Source of the DNA: Solimonas sp.
Lineage (GTDB): Bacteria; Pseudomonadota; Gammaproteobacteria; Nevskiales; Nevskiaceae
DNA length: 64,000 nucleotides
Reading direction: 5' to 3'
NCBI GenBank assembly: GCA_030149365.1
Contig: JASBRP010000014.1
Coordinates: 1-64,000, forward strand
Made by a program: the position numbers and the translations under genes. Of the stretch, positions 25,038 to 36,890 are shown one piece after another. Numbering within the stretch: position 1 is the stretch's first letter; the number at the start of each line of letters is the position of its first letter. The notes under the pieces were generated by a model. That model ran no database searches. It worked only from the letters and a program-made list of their open reading frames with translations, and was not told where the DNA came from.

Positions 25038-25360
25038 GCCCGACGCCCAAGGACCAAAAGGACGAGCCCCTGAGCGTGACGGTGCGCATCATGGGCAAGG
25101 AATACGCCGTGGCCTGCCCGCCCGAGGAACACGAGGCGCTGGTCAAGTCGGCCGACTACCTCAACGAGCGCATGAGCACGATCCGCAAGCGCGGCAAGGC
25201 GCTGGGCAGCGAGCGTATCGCGGTGATGGCGGCTCTCAATATCTGCCGCGAACTGCTTGAACTCAAAGGCGTCGAGGGCGTGACCCAGGTCAACCCGGAA
25301 GCGCTGGCCAAGCTGCGCCAGATGTCGCTGGACATCGATTCCACCCTGGCGCTGGAATAA
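25034..25360 (+). CDS. zapA: Cell division protein ZapA
   Basis: A cytosolic FtsZ-associated protein (108 aa) that bundles FtsZ protofilaments at the Z-ring. The N-terminal globular part carries VTVRIMGKEYAVACPPEE, typical of ZapA, followed by a C-terminal coiled coil. It overlaps the zapB-like gene by 4 nt and is followed by the 6S RNA gene and fau, the conserved gammaproteobacterial order. Confidence 0.95.
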   Translation: MSPTPKDQKDEPLSVTVRIMGKEYAVACPPEEHEALVKSADYLNERMSTIRKRGKALGSERIAVMAALNICRELLELKGVEGVTQVNPEALAKLRQMSLDIDSTLALE

Positions 25361-25416
25361 GCCGCCACGCGGTGCGTTAAAGCCGACGACGGAACGTCTG
25401 CGGAGACATTCGATGG

Positions 25417-25422
25417 TATCCT
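25417..25422 (+). promoter_or_regulatory. Candidate -10 box of the 6S RNA promoter
   Basis: TATCCT lies 6-8 bases before the predicted 6S RNA 5' end. No convincing -35 hexamer is visible. Confidence 0.4.
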
Positions 25423-25428
25423 TGTGCC

Positions 25429-25613
25429 AGGTGTCTCCTGCGGTGTTCGATGTCGGCTTGGTACCCTTGAGCCTATTTAAACACCCAGGGAGCTTTATCC
25501 GTGGCTGGCGTGCAGGCCCACCCCGTAGTGGGAAGCCCAAAGCCCGGTGCGGCGCCCACTTGAGACTCAGTCTCAAGGTCAAAAGTCGATGACGGCACAG
25601 GCGGGAGACACCG
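25429..25613 (+). ncRNA. ssrS: 6S RNA
   Basis: A regulatory RNA that binds sigma-70 RNA polymerase holoenzyme in stationary phase, about 185 nt as usual. It is identified by position between zapA and fau and by structure. The 5' arm GGTGTCTCCTGC (25430-25441) pairs with GCGGGAGACACC (25601-25612) as a 12-bp terminal stem with one G-U. The strand CCTTGAGCC is conserved near 25465, and the 3' side hairpin CTTGAGACTCAGTCTCAAG (25559-25577) corresponds to the E. coli CCTTGAAC...GTTCAAGG hairpin. The 3' strand overlaps the start codon of fau at 25589. Ends are estimated from the stem, not mapped. Confidence 0.9.
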
Positions 25614-26185
25614 CTCATTCCAAGGCACAGCTGCGGCGCGAATACCGCCGCCGCCGTGCCGCACTGGCGCCGGCCGAGCGCCGCCGCGCCGCCGAACGCG
25701 CTGCCCGCCGGTTGGCCGCCAGCCCGATGTTCCGCCGGGCACGGCATCTCGCGCTGTACCTGGCCCACGGCAGCGAACTCGAAACCGAACCCCTGCTACA
25801 GCTGTGCCGCGCCGCCGGCAAGTCCGTGTACGTGCCGCGTGTGCTCGACGGACACCGCCTGCGCTTCGATCAGCTGCTGGCCCACGCAAAGCTGCGGCGC
25901 AACCGCTACGGCATCCGCGAGCCGGCGCTGCGCGGCAGGCGGTGCAGCGCGGTGCGGCTGGACCTGGTACTGCTGCCGTTGAGCGCGTTCGACGCGCAGG
26001 GCCACCGCCTGGGCGCCGGTGGCGGCTACTACGACCGTGCTTTCTCGCGGCGACGCGGTGGCGGCCCCTGGCTGGTGGGCTATGCCTATGCCCTGCAGCA
26101 GGCGCCGGCGTTGCCGGCGGAGCCCTGGGACGTGCGGCTGGATGCCGTCGTCACCGACAAGAATTTTCTCGTATTCAGGAGCTGA
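25589..26185 (+). CDS. fau: 5-formyltetrahydrofolate cyclo-ligase
   Basis: A cytosolic folate enzyme (YgfA/MTHFS family) converting 5-formyl-THF to 5,10-methenyl-THF with ATP, 198 aa. The basic N-terminal RREYRRRRAALAPAER stretch binds phosphate. The signature LGAGGGYYDRAF near residue 150 marks the active site. The ATG at 25589 is the first reasonable start. It lies inside the 3' strand of the 6S RNA, so the first eight codons double as RNA structure. An in-frame ATG at 25547 would extend further into 6S RNA. Coupled transcription with ssrS is known in relatives. Confidence 0.92.
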   Translation: MTAQAGDTAHSKAQLRREYRRRRAALAPAERRRAAERAARRLAASPMFRRARHLALYLAHGSELETEPLLQLCRAAGKSVYVPRVLDGHRLRFDQLLAHAKLRRNRYGIREPALRGRRCSAVRLDLVLLPLSAFDAQGHRLGAGGGYYDRAFSRRRGGGPWLVGYAYALQQAPALPAEPWDVRLDAVVTDKNFLVFRS

Positions 26186-26189
26186 TGCG

Positions 26190-26642
26190 ATGGCCTACTG
26201 GCTGATGAAGTCGGAACCCGACTGTTTCTCGATCGACGATCTCAAGGCGAAGAAGACCGCGCCCTGGGATGGCGTGCGCAACTACCAGGTGCGCAACATG
26301 TTCCGCGACGACATGAAGCCCGGCGACAAGGCTTTGTTCTATCACTCGTCCTGCGAGGTGCCGGGGGTGTACGGCGTGATGAAGATCGCCTCGGTGGCCT
26401 ACCCCGACCCGACGCAGTTCGATCCCAAGTCGGACCACTACGACCCCAAGTCGAAGAAGGAAGAGCCGCGCTGGCTGCTGGTGGACGTGAGCTTCGAGCG
26501 CAAGCTCAAGAACCCGGTCACGCTGGCACAGATGCGCGACGACAAGAAGCTGGCCAATTTCCGCCTGCTTGCCACGGGTAACCGCCTCTCGGTGATCCCG
26601 GTGGGCAAGGAGCACTGGGAGCACATCCTGTCGCTGGAGTGA
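26190..26642 (+). CDS. EVE-domain protein
   Basis: A small PUA-fold protein of the EVE family (150 aa), which in relatives recognises modified bases or nucleotides in RNA or DNA. The sequence has the family start MAYWLMKSEPDCFSIDDL, then DGVRNYQVRNMFRDDMKPGD, FYHSSC and the C-terminal LSVIPVGKEHWEHIL. The start at 26190 lies 4 bases after the fau stop, so the two form a transcriptional unit. The specific ligand is unknown. Confidence 0.92.
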   Translation: MAYWLMKSEPDCFSIDDLKAKKTAPWDGVRNYQVRNMFRDDMKPGDKALFYHSSCEVPGVYGVMKIASVAYPDPTQFDPKSDHYDPKSKKEEPRWLLVDVSFERKLKNPVTLAQMRDDKKLANFRLLATGNRLSVIPVGKEHWEHILSLE

Positions 26643-26742
26643 GACGATTTGCTGTACGTCATCGAAATAGTTCCGGCCATTCAGCGACGAGTCAGGCTCC
26701 GAATCACAATCTCTAGCCTCCACAAGCACACGGAGGTGCGAC

Positions 26743-27249
26743 ATGCGAATCAGGACGATGGCGGCTGCAGTGATGTTGATGACGATGGCGGGCACCGCTG
26801 CAGCGGCCGAGATGGGCGGTTATCTCGGCGCCAGCTATGGTCGCGCCAGCTTCGACAACGATGACTTCGACGGCTCCGACGACGGCTACAAGATCATGGC
26901 GGGCGGTTATGCCGGCATCATCGGCGGCGAAATCGGCTATGTGAACTTCGGCAATCTCGGCGGCAACAGCGACGGCCCCGATGCCAAGGCCTGGACGCTG
27001 GCCGTGACGGCGGGCATCCCGCTGGGCGAGATCGCGCGCATCTACGGCAAGGTCGGCTATGCCTTCGCCGAGGTGGACGGCCAGTCCGTCACCGAGGAGA
27101 TCGACGACGACAAGGACAACCTGTTCTACGGCGCCGGCGTGACCTTCCCGATCGCGCAGAGCTTTGCGCTCAAGGCCGAGTACGAGCGCTACGAAGTGGG
27201 CCGCTCGGATCTCGACATGGTCTCGGCCGGCCTGGAATTCCGCTTCTAG
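26743..27249 (+). CDS. Small outer-membrane beta-barrel protein (opacity-porin-like)
   Basis: A predicted eight-stranded outer-membrane barrel, 168 aa. The signal peptide is MRIRTMAAAVMLMTMAGTAA with cleavage near AAA-EM. The mature part alternates strands with acidic loops (DNDDFDGSDDGYK; EEIDDDKDN) and ends SAGLEFRF with the terminal aromatic needed for BAM recognition. Acidic, possibly cation-binding loops are notable. Function unknown. A strong bidirectional terminator follows and separates it from convergent ilvA. Confidence 0.85.
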   Translation: MRIRTMAAAVMLMTMAGTAAAAEMGGYLGASYGRASFDNDDFDGSDDGYKIMAGGYAGIIGGEIGYVNFGNLGGNSDGPDAKAWTLAVTAGIPLGEIARIYGKVGYAFAEVDGQSVTEEIDDDKDNLFYGAGVTFPIAQSFALKAEYERYEVGRSDLDMVSAGLEFRF

Positions 27250-27312
27250 GCCCGAGGCGGAATCGGGGTGAGGGGCTGGCCATGGATGGCCGGGCCCCCA
27301 CCCTCCGCAACG

Positions 27313-27356
27313 AAGAAGCCCGCGGGTGCCAAGGCACCCGCGGGCTTCTTTGCGTA
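27313..27356. terminator. Bidirectional terminator between the barrel gene and ilvA
   Basis: An 18-bp perfect inverted repeat (27313-27330 and 27333-27350; core AGCCCGCGGGTGCC) starts with AAGAAG and ends with CTTCTT, so it can serve both convergent genes. Confidence 0.85.
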
Positions 27357-27393
27357 GGGGAGCCGGGCGGATGAGCCGCCGCCCGGCGACCGC

Positions 27394-28953
<1,560 letters not shown>

Positions 28954-29024
28954 AGTGTTAGCGGGCAGGGTGCAATATCATACGCTCCCTTTTTGCGCAC
29001 CCTGCCGGACACCCCCCTAGAACA

Positions 29025-29846
29025 ATGCAGCAGACGATTGCCTTCATTGGCGGTGGCAACATGGCGGCCAGCCTGATCGGCGGCCTGATCGCCGCCGGCC
29101 ACCCGGTGGAACGCTTGCGCGTAGCAGAACCCGTGGCCGAGCGCGCCGACTGGCTGCGCCGGCAGTTCGGGCTGGAGGTGCGGGCCACGGCCGCCGAGGT
29201 GGTTCCCGGCGCCGGCGCCCTGGTGCTGGCGGTGAAGCCCCAGCAGATGGGCGAGGCCCTGGCCGGCCTGCAGGCGGACCCCGGCTGCGTGGTGATCTCG
29301 GTGGCCGCCGGCGTGCGCCTGGCGCGACTGCGCCGCGCCCTGGGCGAGGCCGCCCATTACGTGCGCACCATGCCCAATACCCCGGCCCTGATCGGCAAGG
29401 GCATCACCGGTCTGTATGCCGTGGCAGGCACCCCGGATGCCGCCCGCAAGCTGGCCGAGGCGGTGCTGGCCACCGCCGGCGCCACGGTCTGGCTGAACCG
29501 CGAGGAGGACATCGACGCGGTCACCGCGCTGTCCGGCTCGGGCCCGGCCTATTTCTTCCTGCTGACCGAAGCCCTGCGCGAGGCCGGCGAGAAGCTGGGC
29601 CTGGCGCCGGATACCGCCGCCCGCCTGGCGCTGCACACCTTCGCCGGCTCGGCGCAGATGGCGGCCGCCGAGGGTGCGCGCGACGTGGTGGAACTGCGTG
29701 CCCAGGTGACCTCCAAGGGCGGCACCACCGAGGCCGCGGTCAAGTCCCTGGAAGCCGCCGGCCTGCGCCGCAGCTTCGATGAGGCGCTGGCCGCCGCCGC
29801 CAACCGCAGCCGCGAGCTGGGCGACCTGCTCGACGCACAGGACTAG
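29025..29846 (+). CDS. proC: Pyrroline-5-carboxylate reductase
   Basis: A cytosolic NAD(P)H enzyme completing proline synthesis from pyrroline-5-carboxylate, 273 aa. The N-terminal Rossmann motif is FIGGGNMAASLIGGL, followed by VRTMPNTPALIGKGITGLYA and the C-terminal substrate-site signature ALSGSGPAYFF, then KGGTTEAAVKSLE. It is followed after 4 bases by a yggT gene, the conserved proC-yggT arrangement. The gene is divergent from ilvA, with only 71 bases between starts, so the promoters must overlap. Confidence 0.96.
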   Translation: MQQTIAFIGGGNMAASLIGGLIAAGHPVERLRVAEPVAERADWLRRQFGLEVRATAAEVVPGAGALVLAVKPQQMGEALAGLQADPGCVVISVAAGVRLARLRRALGEAAHYVRTMPNTPALIGKGITGLYAVAGTPDAARKLAEAVLATAGATVWLNREEDIDAVTALSGSGPAYFFLLTEALREAGEKLGLAPDTAARLALHTFAGSAQMAAAEGARDVVELRAQVTSKGGTTEAAVKSLEAAGLRRSFDEALAAAANRSRELGDLLDAQD

Positions 29847-29850
29847 AACC

Positions 29851-30405
29851 ATGGGCGCCAACGCGACCAACGCGCTGTATTTCCTCGTCACGGCGATCTT
29901 CGACATCGTGATGTGGCTGTTCCTGCTGCGCGTGATCCTGCAGTACGTGCGGGCGGACTTCTACAACCCGCTGTCGCAGATGATCTTCAAGGCCACGCGC
30001 TATCCGGCCGACTCCCTGCGCCGGGTGCTGCCACCCTGGCGCAACCTCAACATCGGCGTGCTGCTGGTGGTGTTCCTGATCGCGCTGGTCTACGTGCATA
30101 CGATCAGCGGCATCCTGAACCTGCGCCTGAGCCGCTACCCGGCGATGTGGTACGCGTTGCTCAAGCTGGTGACGATGACGCTCAACCTCTACACGCTGAC
30201 CATTGCCATCCAGGCGATCCTGTCCTGGCTCGGCCCCGGCGTGAACAACCCGGCCAGCAACGTGTTGTGGAGCATGAACGAGCCGTTGCTGCGCCCGGTG
30301 CGCCGCCTGCTGCCGCAGTCGGGCCTGGACCTGTCGCCGCTGGTGGTGGCCCTGGCCCTGCAGGTGGTGGTGCGGCTGGTGCCGCTCCCCGGCATGTTCC
30401 GATGA
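29851..30405 (+). CDS. YggT-family integral membrane protein
   Basis: A small polytopic inner-membrane protein of the YggT family, 184 aa with two repeated YggT domains ([20 protein letters not shown] in the first; [11 protein letters not shown] in the second). About four hydrophobic segments are visible. Relatives are linked to osmotic or potassium homeostasis and to division in some bacteria. No biochemical role is established. It sits 4 bases after proC, and its stop overlaps the metX start (ATGA, 30402-30405). Confidence 0.92.
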   Translation: MGANATNALYFLVTAIFDIVMWLFLLRVILQYVRADFYNPLSQMIFKATRYPADSLRRVLPPWRNLNIGVLLVVFLIALVYVHTISGILNLRLSRYPAMWYALLKLVTMTLNLYTLTIAIQAILSWLGPGVNNPASNVLWSMNEPLLRPVRRLLPQSGLDLSPLVVALALQVVVRLVPLPGMFR

Positions 30406-31544
30406 GCGGACCCTACCCTGCCGACTCGGTCGGCCTGGTACAGCCTTTCAAGGTCCTGATCCGGCATCCGCTGGCGCTGGATTGTGGCCGCACGCTGCCG
30501 CAGCATGAGCTGATGGTGGAGACCTACGGCCAGCTCAACGCGGCGCATTCCAACGCGATCCTGATCTGCCATGCGCTGTCCGGTGACCACCACGTGGCCG
30601 GCTTCCACGAAGGCGACAAGAAGCCCGGCTGGTGGGACAACTGCGTGGGCCCGGGCAAGCCGATCGACACCAACCGCTTCTTCGTGGTGGCGCTCAACAA
30701 CCTGGGCGGCTGCCGCGGCTCCACCGGGCCGAACACGATCAACCCGGAGACCGGCAAGCCCTGGGGCCCCGATTTCCCGCTGGTGACGGCGCGCGACTGG
30801 GTGCGCTCGCAGGCACTGCTGGCCGACGAACTCGGCATCCCGAGCTGGGCCGCGATCATCGGCGGCAGCCTGGGCGGCATGCAGGTGATGCAGTGGACCA
30901 TCGAGTTCCCGGAGCGCGTGCGCCACGCCTGCGTGATCGCCGCGGCGCCGAAGATCTCGGCGCAGAACATCGCCTTCAACGAGATCGCCCGCCAGGCGAT
31001 CCTGTCGGACCCGGAATTCCACGGTGGCCATTTCTACGAGCAGGGCGTGGTGCCGGCGCGCGGGCTGAAGCTGGCGCGCATGCTGGGACACATCACCTAC
31101 CTGTCGGACGAGGCCATGCGCGCCAAGTTCGGCCGCGAGCTGAAGACGGCCGTACCGAGCTACAACTTCGACGTCGAGTTCGAGGTGGAGAGCTACCTGC
31201 GCTACCAGGGGCAGTCCTTCGTGGACCGCTTCGACGCCAACACCTACCTGATCATGACCAAGGCGCTGGACTACTTCGATCCGGCGCGCGAGTACGGCAA
31301 CGACCTGGCGGCCGCGTTCCGCCGCGTCAGCGCCCGCTTCCTGGTGGTGGCCTTCTCGTCGGACTGGCGATTCTCGCCACAACGCTCGCGCGAGATCGTC
31401 AAGGCGCTGGTCGATGCCGGCCGCGATGTGTCCTACGCGCTGATCGACTCGCAGCTGGGCCATGACGACTTCCTGATGCCGATCCCGCAGTACCACCGCG
31501 TGCTGCGCGGCTACCTGGCCCGCGTGGCGCAGGAGGTTGCATGA
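30402..31544 (+). CDS. metX: Homoserine O-acyltransferase (succinyl or acetyl)
   Basis: Cytosolic alpha/beta-hydrolase-fold acyltransferase that activates L-homoserine for methionine synthesis, 380 aa. The nucleophile is Ser156 in GGSLGGMQ. Other family motifs are [35 protein letters not shown] and the catalytic-His segment SQLGHDDFL near the C terminus. Pairing with metW favours the gammaproteobacterial MetX/MetW system, where succinyl-CoA is often the donor. The donor cannot be fixed by eye. Start 30402 is set by the 4-nt overlap with yggT. The stop overlaps metW. Confidence 0.95.
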   Translation: MSGPYPADSVGLVQPFKVLIRHPLALDCGRTLPQHELMVETYGQLNAAHSNAILICHALSGDHHVAGFHEGDKKPGWWDNCVGPGKPIDTNRFFVVALNNLGGCRGSTGPNTINPETGKPWGPDFPLVTARDWVRSQALLADELGIPSWAAIIGGSLGGMQVMQWTIEFPERVRHACVIAAAPKISAQNIAFNEIARQAILSDPEFHGGHFYEQGVVPARGLKLARMLGHITYLSDEAMRAKFGRELKTAVPSYNFDVEFEVESYLRYQGQSFVDRFDANTYLIMTKALDYFDPAREYGNDLAAAFRRVSARFLVVAFSSDWRFSPQRSREIVKALVDAGRDVSYALIDSQLGHDDFLMPIPQYHRVLRGYLARVAQEVA

Positions 31545-32164
31545 GCACCGCGACGCTGCGTCCCGACCTGGCGCTGATCTGCGACTGGATCAAGCCGGGC
31601 TCGCGCATCCTCGACCTGGGCTGCGGCGACGGCGAGCTGCTGGCGCACCTGGCGCGCACGCACCAGGTGACCGGCTACGGCCTGGAGATTGACCCTGAGA
31701 AGGTCGCGTCCTGTGTCGAGCAGGGCATCAACGTGATCCAGGCCGACCTCGACGAGGGCCTCAAGGGCTTCGAGTCGCAGTCCTTCGACTACGTGGTGAT
31801 GACGCAGGCGCTGCAGGCGCTGCAGCGCCCGGACCTGGCGATCGAGGAAATCCTGCGCGTCGGCCGCTTTGGCATCGTCACCTTCCCCAATTTCGGGCAT
31901 TGGCGCGTACGCATGGGCCTGGCCCAGGGTCACATGCCGGTGACGCCGACGCTCAACGAGCGCTGGTACGACACGCCGAACATCCACCTCTGCTCGGTGG
32001 ACGACTTCGAGCGGCTCTGCGAGGACATCGGTTGGCGCATCCTGGACCGGCGCATGCTGAACCGCAGCCACCGCGAGGGCTGGCGTATCCGCCTGCGCCC
32101 GAACCTGTTCGGCGAGGTGGCGATGTACCTGCTGCAGGACAAGGAACCGGCAACGGATCGATAG
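31541..32164 (+). CDS. metW: Methionine biosynthesis protein MetW
   Basis: A methyltransferase-fold protein (207 aa) that pairs with MetX and is needed for its full activity in several proteobacteria. The SAM-fold motif is [13 protein letters not shown], followed by [15 protein letters not shown] and [19 protein letters not shown], typical of MetW. It overlaps metX by 4 nt and ends the proC-yggT-metX-metW operon, followed by a strong bidirectional terminator. Confidence 0.95.
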   Translation: MSTATLRPDLALICDWIKPGSRILDLGCGDGELLAHLARTHQVTGYGLEIDPEKVASCVEQGINVIQADLDEGLKGFESQSFDYVVMTQALQALQRPDLAIEEILRVGRFGIVTFPNFGHWRVRMGLAQGHMPVTPTLNERWYDTPNIHLCSVDDFERLCEDIGWRILDRRMLNRSHREGWRIRLRPNLFGEVAMYLLQDKEPATDR

Positions 32165-32174
32165 GTGGACAATG

Positions 32175-32212
32175 CAAACAAGAAAGCCCGCTATCGCGGG
32201 CTTTCTTGTTTG
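32175..32212. terminator. Bidirectional terminator after metW
   Basis: A 17-bp perfect inverted repeat (32175-32191 and 32196-32212, core AAGAAAGCCCGC) ends in CTTTCTTGTTTG. A further 130 bases to the next gene show nothing else recognisable. Confidence 0.9.
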
Positions 32213-32344
32213 TGGCTCAAGGGGCGCCGTCGTTCAAACCGGTGATGGCGGATCGTCTGCCGAACGGGTATGTCGAGCCATCCAGCAAGCCCAGGCACTC
32301 TCGCCCTCGGGGCGCCCCTCGACCGCCACCACGAGAAGAAGCAC

Positions 32345-33244
32345 TCACTGCCCGGCAAGAATTTCGCCGATGCGCTGGTCCTTGCGCTCCCACAGCTCGC
32401 CGATCCAGGTCTGGAACTTCTGGCGGAAGACCGGATCGTTCTCGTAGTCGCCGTTGTAGAGCTCGTGCGGGATCTTCAGCTGCCGCACCTCGACGATGAC
32501 CTTGGGCACCTGGCCCGACATCAGGCCCCAGATGCCCTGGGCGCCGCCCGGGTAGACGATGGTGATGTCCAGCAGCGAGTTCAGGCGCTCGCCGAAGGCG
32601 TTCATGGCGAAGGCGAAACCGCCCGCCTTGGGCTTGAGCAGGTGCTGGTAGGGTGACTGCTGCTGATTGTGCTTGGTGCGGGTGAAGCGGGTGCCTTCGA
32701 GGAAGTTGAGCACCATCACCGGCTGGTTGCGGAATTTCTGGCAGGCGCGCTTGGTGGTTTCCACGTCCTTGCCACGCAGCTCCGGGTGCCTGGCCAGCTT
32801 CTCGGCGCTGTAGCGCTTCATGAAGGGGTAGTCCAGGCCCCACCAGGCCAGGCCCAGCAGCGGCACCCAGATCAGTTCCTGCTTGATGAAGAACTTGAAG
32901 AACGGCGCGCGGTGGCCGAAGGCCTTCATCAGCACGACGATGTCGTTCCAGCTCTGGTGGTTGGCGCAGGCCAGGTACTGGCCGCGCGGGTCGAGCTGCC
33001 CTTCGATGCGGATGTCCCACTCGGTCTTCATCAGCGTGCCGACCGCCCAGCTGTTGATGCCGGCCCATTGCTGGGCCAGCGCGGCGGTCCAGCGCGACAC
33101 GGCGTCGCGCGGGGCGCCGGAGGGCGTGACCAGTTTGACCAGGATCAGCAGGTAGACGGGCACGATCCAGAAGCAGGTGTTGATCACCAGGAAGCTGAAG
33201 ACGATGGCGCCGAGCAGCGGCGCGGGCAGGAATTGCAGCATCAC
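32345..33244 (-). CDS. Membrane-associated acyltransferase (LPLAT, YihG-like)
   Basis: A phospholipid-pathway acyltransferase of the PlsC/LPLAT superfamily, 299 aa, similar to YihG-type 1-acyl-glycerol-3-phosphate acyltransferases. An N-terminal transmembrane helix (about residues 10-35) precedes motif I NHQSWNDI (the HxxxxD catalytic pair) and motif III FLEGTRFTRTKHN. The exact acyl donor and acceptor are unknown. The ATG overlaps the upstream NTF2-like stop by 4 nt. It is the last gene of a three-gene envelope operon with a PrcB-like lipoprotein. Confidence 0.88.
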   Translation of the reverse strand: MMLQFLPAPLLGAIVFSFLVINTCFWIVPVYLLILVKLVTPSGAPRDAVSRWTAALAQQWAGINSWAVGTLMKTEWDIRIEGQLDPRGQYLACANHQSWNDIVVLMKAFGHRAPFFKFFIKQELIWVPLLGLAWWGLDYPFMKRYSAEKLARHPELRGKDVETTKRACQKFRNQPVMVLNFLEGTRFTRTKHNQQQSPYQHLLKPKAGGFAFAMNAFGERLNSLLDITIVYPGGAQGIWGLMSGQVPKVIVEVRQLKIPHELYNGDYENDPVFRQKFQTWIGELWERKDQRIGEILAGQ

Positions 33245-33882
33245 TCTCCCTCGGGGCGAGTCGACGACGCCGGTACGGGGCCCGGGGGCGGCGGGGGCAT
33301 GGGAACCGCGGCGGGGGCCGTCACGGGAGCAACCGGGGGCGGCAGCGCTGCGGGAGTGGCGGCCGGAGCGGGACGGCCGGCGCTGGGCAGGGGCTCCGGT
33401 AATGCTTCACCCTCGCCGCGCGGGTGCGCCGAGCGATGGATATGCACGATCTTCCAGCCCTGGCCGGTGCGGCGCAGTACCAGGGTCTCGGTGTTGACCA
33501 GCGACAGCTTCTGGTCACCGAAATCGCCGGTGACGGAGCTCAGCGTCAGCACCCAGGCGACATTGCCGTCTTCCCAGGCGTCGCGCTGCAGGACCTGGCG
33601 CTTCACCAGGCTGGCGAAGGTGATGTCGTTGGGCATGGAGCCCTGGGCGTAGGCATCACGGCCGCGCTCGACGAAGCCCTGCTCATAGATGGTCAGGTCC
33701 GTGGCCAGTTGCCGGATCACGCCGGCGCGGTCCCCGTTCGCCAGTGCGGCGTGGAAGGCATCCACCACTTCGGTGGGTACCAGGCCGGCTCCCGCCTGGG
33801 CGTCCGGCGCAGCAGGCCCTGCCGCCCAGGCAGGCAGCAGCACGGCCGACAGCAGCAGGCCGCAGAAACGTCGCAGGCTCAT
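33241..33882 (-). CDS. Secreted NTF2/SnoaL-like domain protein with Pro/Ala-rich tail
   Basis: A periplasmic protein of 213 aa. A signal peptide (MSLRRFCGLLLSAVLLPAWA) is followed by a cone-shaped NTF2-like domain (about residues 38-155: VVDAFHAALANGDRAGVIRQ, then LVLRRTGQGWKIVHIHRS). The last ~55 residues are a low-complexity Pro/Ala tail (PPPVAPVTAPAAVPMPPP) with no fold. NTF2-like domains often bind small ligands or scaffold complexes. No catalytic residues can be assigned. It overlaps both neighbours by 4 nt in a translationally coupled operon. Confidence 0.82.
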   Translation of the reverse strand: MSLRRFCGLLLSAVLLPAWAAGPAAPDAQAGAGLVPTEVVDAFHAALANGDRAGVIRQLATDLTIYEQGFVERGRDAYAQGSMPNDITFASLVKRQVLQRDAWEDGNVAWVLTLSSVTGDFGDQKLSLVNTETLVLRRTGQGWKIVHIHRSAHPRGEGEALPEPLPSAGRPAPAATPAALPPPVAPVTAPAAVPMPPPPPGPVPASSTRPEGE

Positions 33883-34352
33883 GGCGCCGCCGCGACACGA
33901 CCGCGGAGGCGGCCGTCCTGGTCGACGATCTCGATGGTCTCGTAGCCCTCGCGCGGCAGGCTGACCAGCACGCAGGGGCTGGTGATGGCCTGGGTGGACA
34001 TGTCGCCGGCCGCCGGTGCCACGAAGGTGCCGCGCAGGATCAGGGTGCCGCCCCGGCGCCCGGCCAGCCGGCTGATCGCCACGCCGTAGCCGCCGCTGTT
34101 GCGCTCACCCATCTCGACCAGGGCGAAACGGCCCTGAGGAAGGCGCTCGCCGCCGAAATCCACGCCGCGCTGCTGCTGCCAGACCGCGACGGCGGCGGCA
34201 TCGGGCAGCAGGCTGATGCGGGTTTCCTGGCCTTCGCTGTTGCACTGGTAGGAGCGCGCCACCTCGCTGACCTCGACCGAGCTTTCGCGCTTCATCCAGC
34301 CGCCGGCGCAGGCGCTCAGCCCGAGGCTGAGCAGCAGGATTCCATATTTCAT
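33879..34352 (-). CDS. PrcB-type lipoprotein
   Basis: A predicted outer-membrane lipoprotein, 157 aa. A short signal ends in the lipobox LSAC (MKYGILLLSLGLSACAGG). The C-terminal half (about residues 85-145: NSGGYGVAISRL, then TQAITSPCVLVSLPR) matches the PrcB_C domain, found in proteins that accompany subtilisin-like proteases such as treponemal PrtP. No protease gene is adjacent here. The start at 34352 gives a normal signal. The gene is divergent from the GspE-like gene with a 204-base gap holding no recognised site. Confidence 0.8.
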   Translation of the reverse strand: MKYGILLLSLGLSACAGGWMKRESSVEVSEVARSYQCNSEGQETRISLLPDAAAVAVWQQQRGVDFGGERLPQGRFALVEMGERNSGGYGVAISRLAGRRGGTLILRGTFVAPAAGDMSTQAITSPCVLVSLPREGYETIEIVDQDGRLRGRVAAAP

Positions 34353-34556
34353 AAACGCATTCCTTCTTGGCAGACCGCCCAGGGAGGCGGCATGATCTTC
34401 GGCTTCGGACGGCCGCTGCGGCGGCGCACCCGGAGAATTGTGCGGTGCAAAAGCGGGGCGGGCAAATCCCTGCGGCGAGGTTGCGCGGGCCCAGCCCCGC
34501 TGCCGGGCCCATTCCTGCTTTTTCCCCGGTGCGCGCCGGGGTGTAAAGTTGGCGGG

Positions 34557-36362
<1,806 letters not shown>

Positions 36363-36395
36363 AATCACGACGGCGATCCTCACCTTCAAAGTCAA

Positions 36396-36410
36396 CGGCG
36401 ACGGTCGCCG
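36396..36410 (+). promoter_or_regulatory. 15-base palindrome before the Hsp20 ribosome site
   Basis: CGGCGACGGTCGCCG is a 7+1+7 palindrome 23 bases before the hsp20 ATG, just upstream of the GAGGAG ribosome site. It could be an operator. As RNA, only a shortened stem with a 3-5-base loop can form. The role is unproven. Confidence 0.35.
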
Positions 36411-36433
36411 AACTGACCTGAGGAGTTTGAGAG

Positions 36434-36868
36434 ATGAGCATTCTTCGCTATGAGCCCTGGGGCCTGCACCAGGCGTTGTTCCGTGAATTCAACCGCGCGG
36501 TCGATCGCGCTGCGCAGGACGATTCCAGCGGCGCTACGGCCGACTGGGCGCCGGCCGTGGACATCGAGGAGTACGCCGACAAGTTCGTGCTCACCGCCGA
36601 TGTACCGGGTGTCGATCCGGCGACGATCGAGCTCACGCTGGAGAAAGGCGTGCTGGTGCTCGGCGGCAGCCGCGCGGCGGCAGCCGAACCGGCAGGGGTC
36701 GAACGCCGCCGTGTCGAGCGCGCCACCGGCCGCTTCCACCGCCGCTTCGCGCTGCCGGACACGGTGGACTCCGAGGCTGTCAGCGCCACCAACCGCAACG
36801 GCGTGCTGGAGATCACCATCCCCAAGCGCCCGCAGGCCCAGGCGCGCAAGATCGCGGTCACGCACTGA
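36434..36868 (+). CDS. Small heat-shock protein, Hsp20/alpha-crystallin family
   Basis: A cytosolic ATP-independent holdase of 144 aa that binds unfolding proteins. The alpha-crystallin domain spans about residues 38-130 (WAPAVDIEEYADKFVLTADV, then GRFHRRFALPD), and the A-x-x-x-NGVL-x-I-x-I/P motif appears as ATNRNGVLEITIPK. The C-terminal extension is ARKIAVTH. It lies beside the CbpA-like gene, groESL being 5 kb away, giving a local chaperone group. Heat control is likely but no clear sigma-32 promoter is seen. Confidence 0.94.
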   Translation: MSILRYEPWGLHQALFREFNRAVDRAAQDDSSGATADWAPAVDIEEYADKFVLTADVPGVDPATIELTLEKGVLVLGGSRAAAAEPAGVERRRVERATGRFHRRFALPDTVDSEAVSATNRNGVLEITIPKRPQAQARKIAVTH

Positions 36869-36890
36869 CGGAGCAGCAAGCGGTATCACG

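Noticed and set aside
25547..25588. Earlier start for fau at 25547
   Set aside because: It would add 14 residues entirely inside the 6S RNA, with no conservation expected; 25589 gives a family-like N terminus.
33744..34556. N-terminal extension of the GspE-like protein back to 33744
   Set aside because: The first 271 codons overlap the PrcB and NTF2-like genes on the other strand and do not resemble any ATPase N terminus; the ATG at 34557 gives a normal start.
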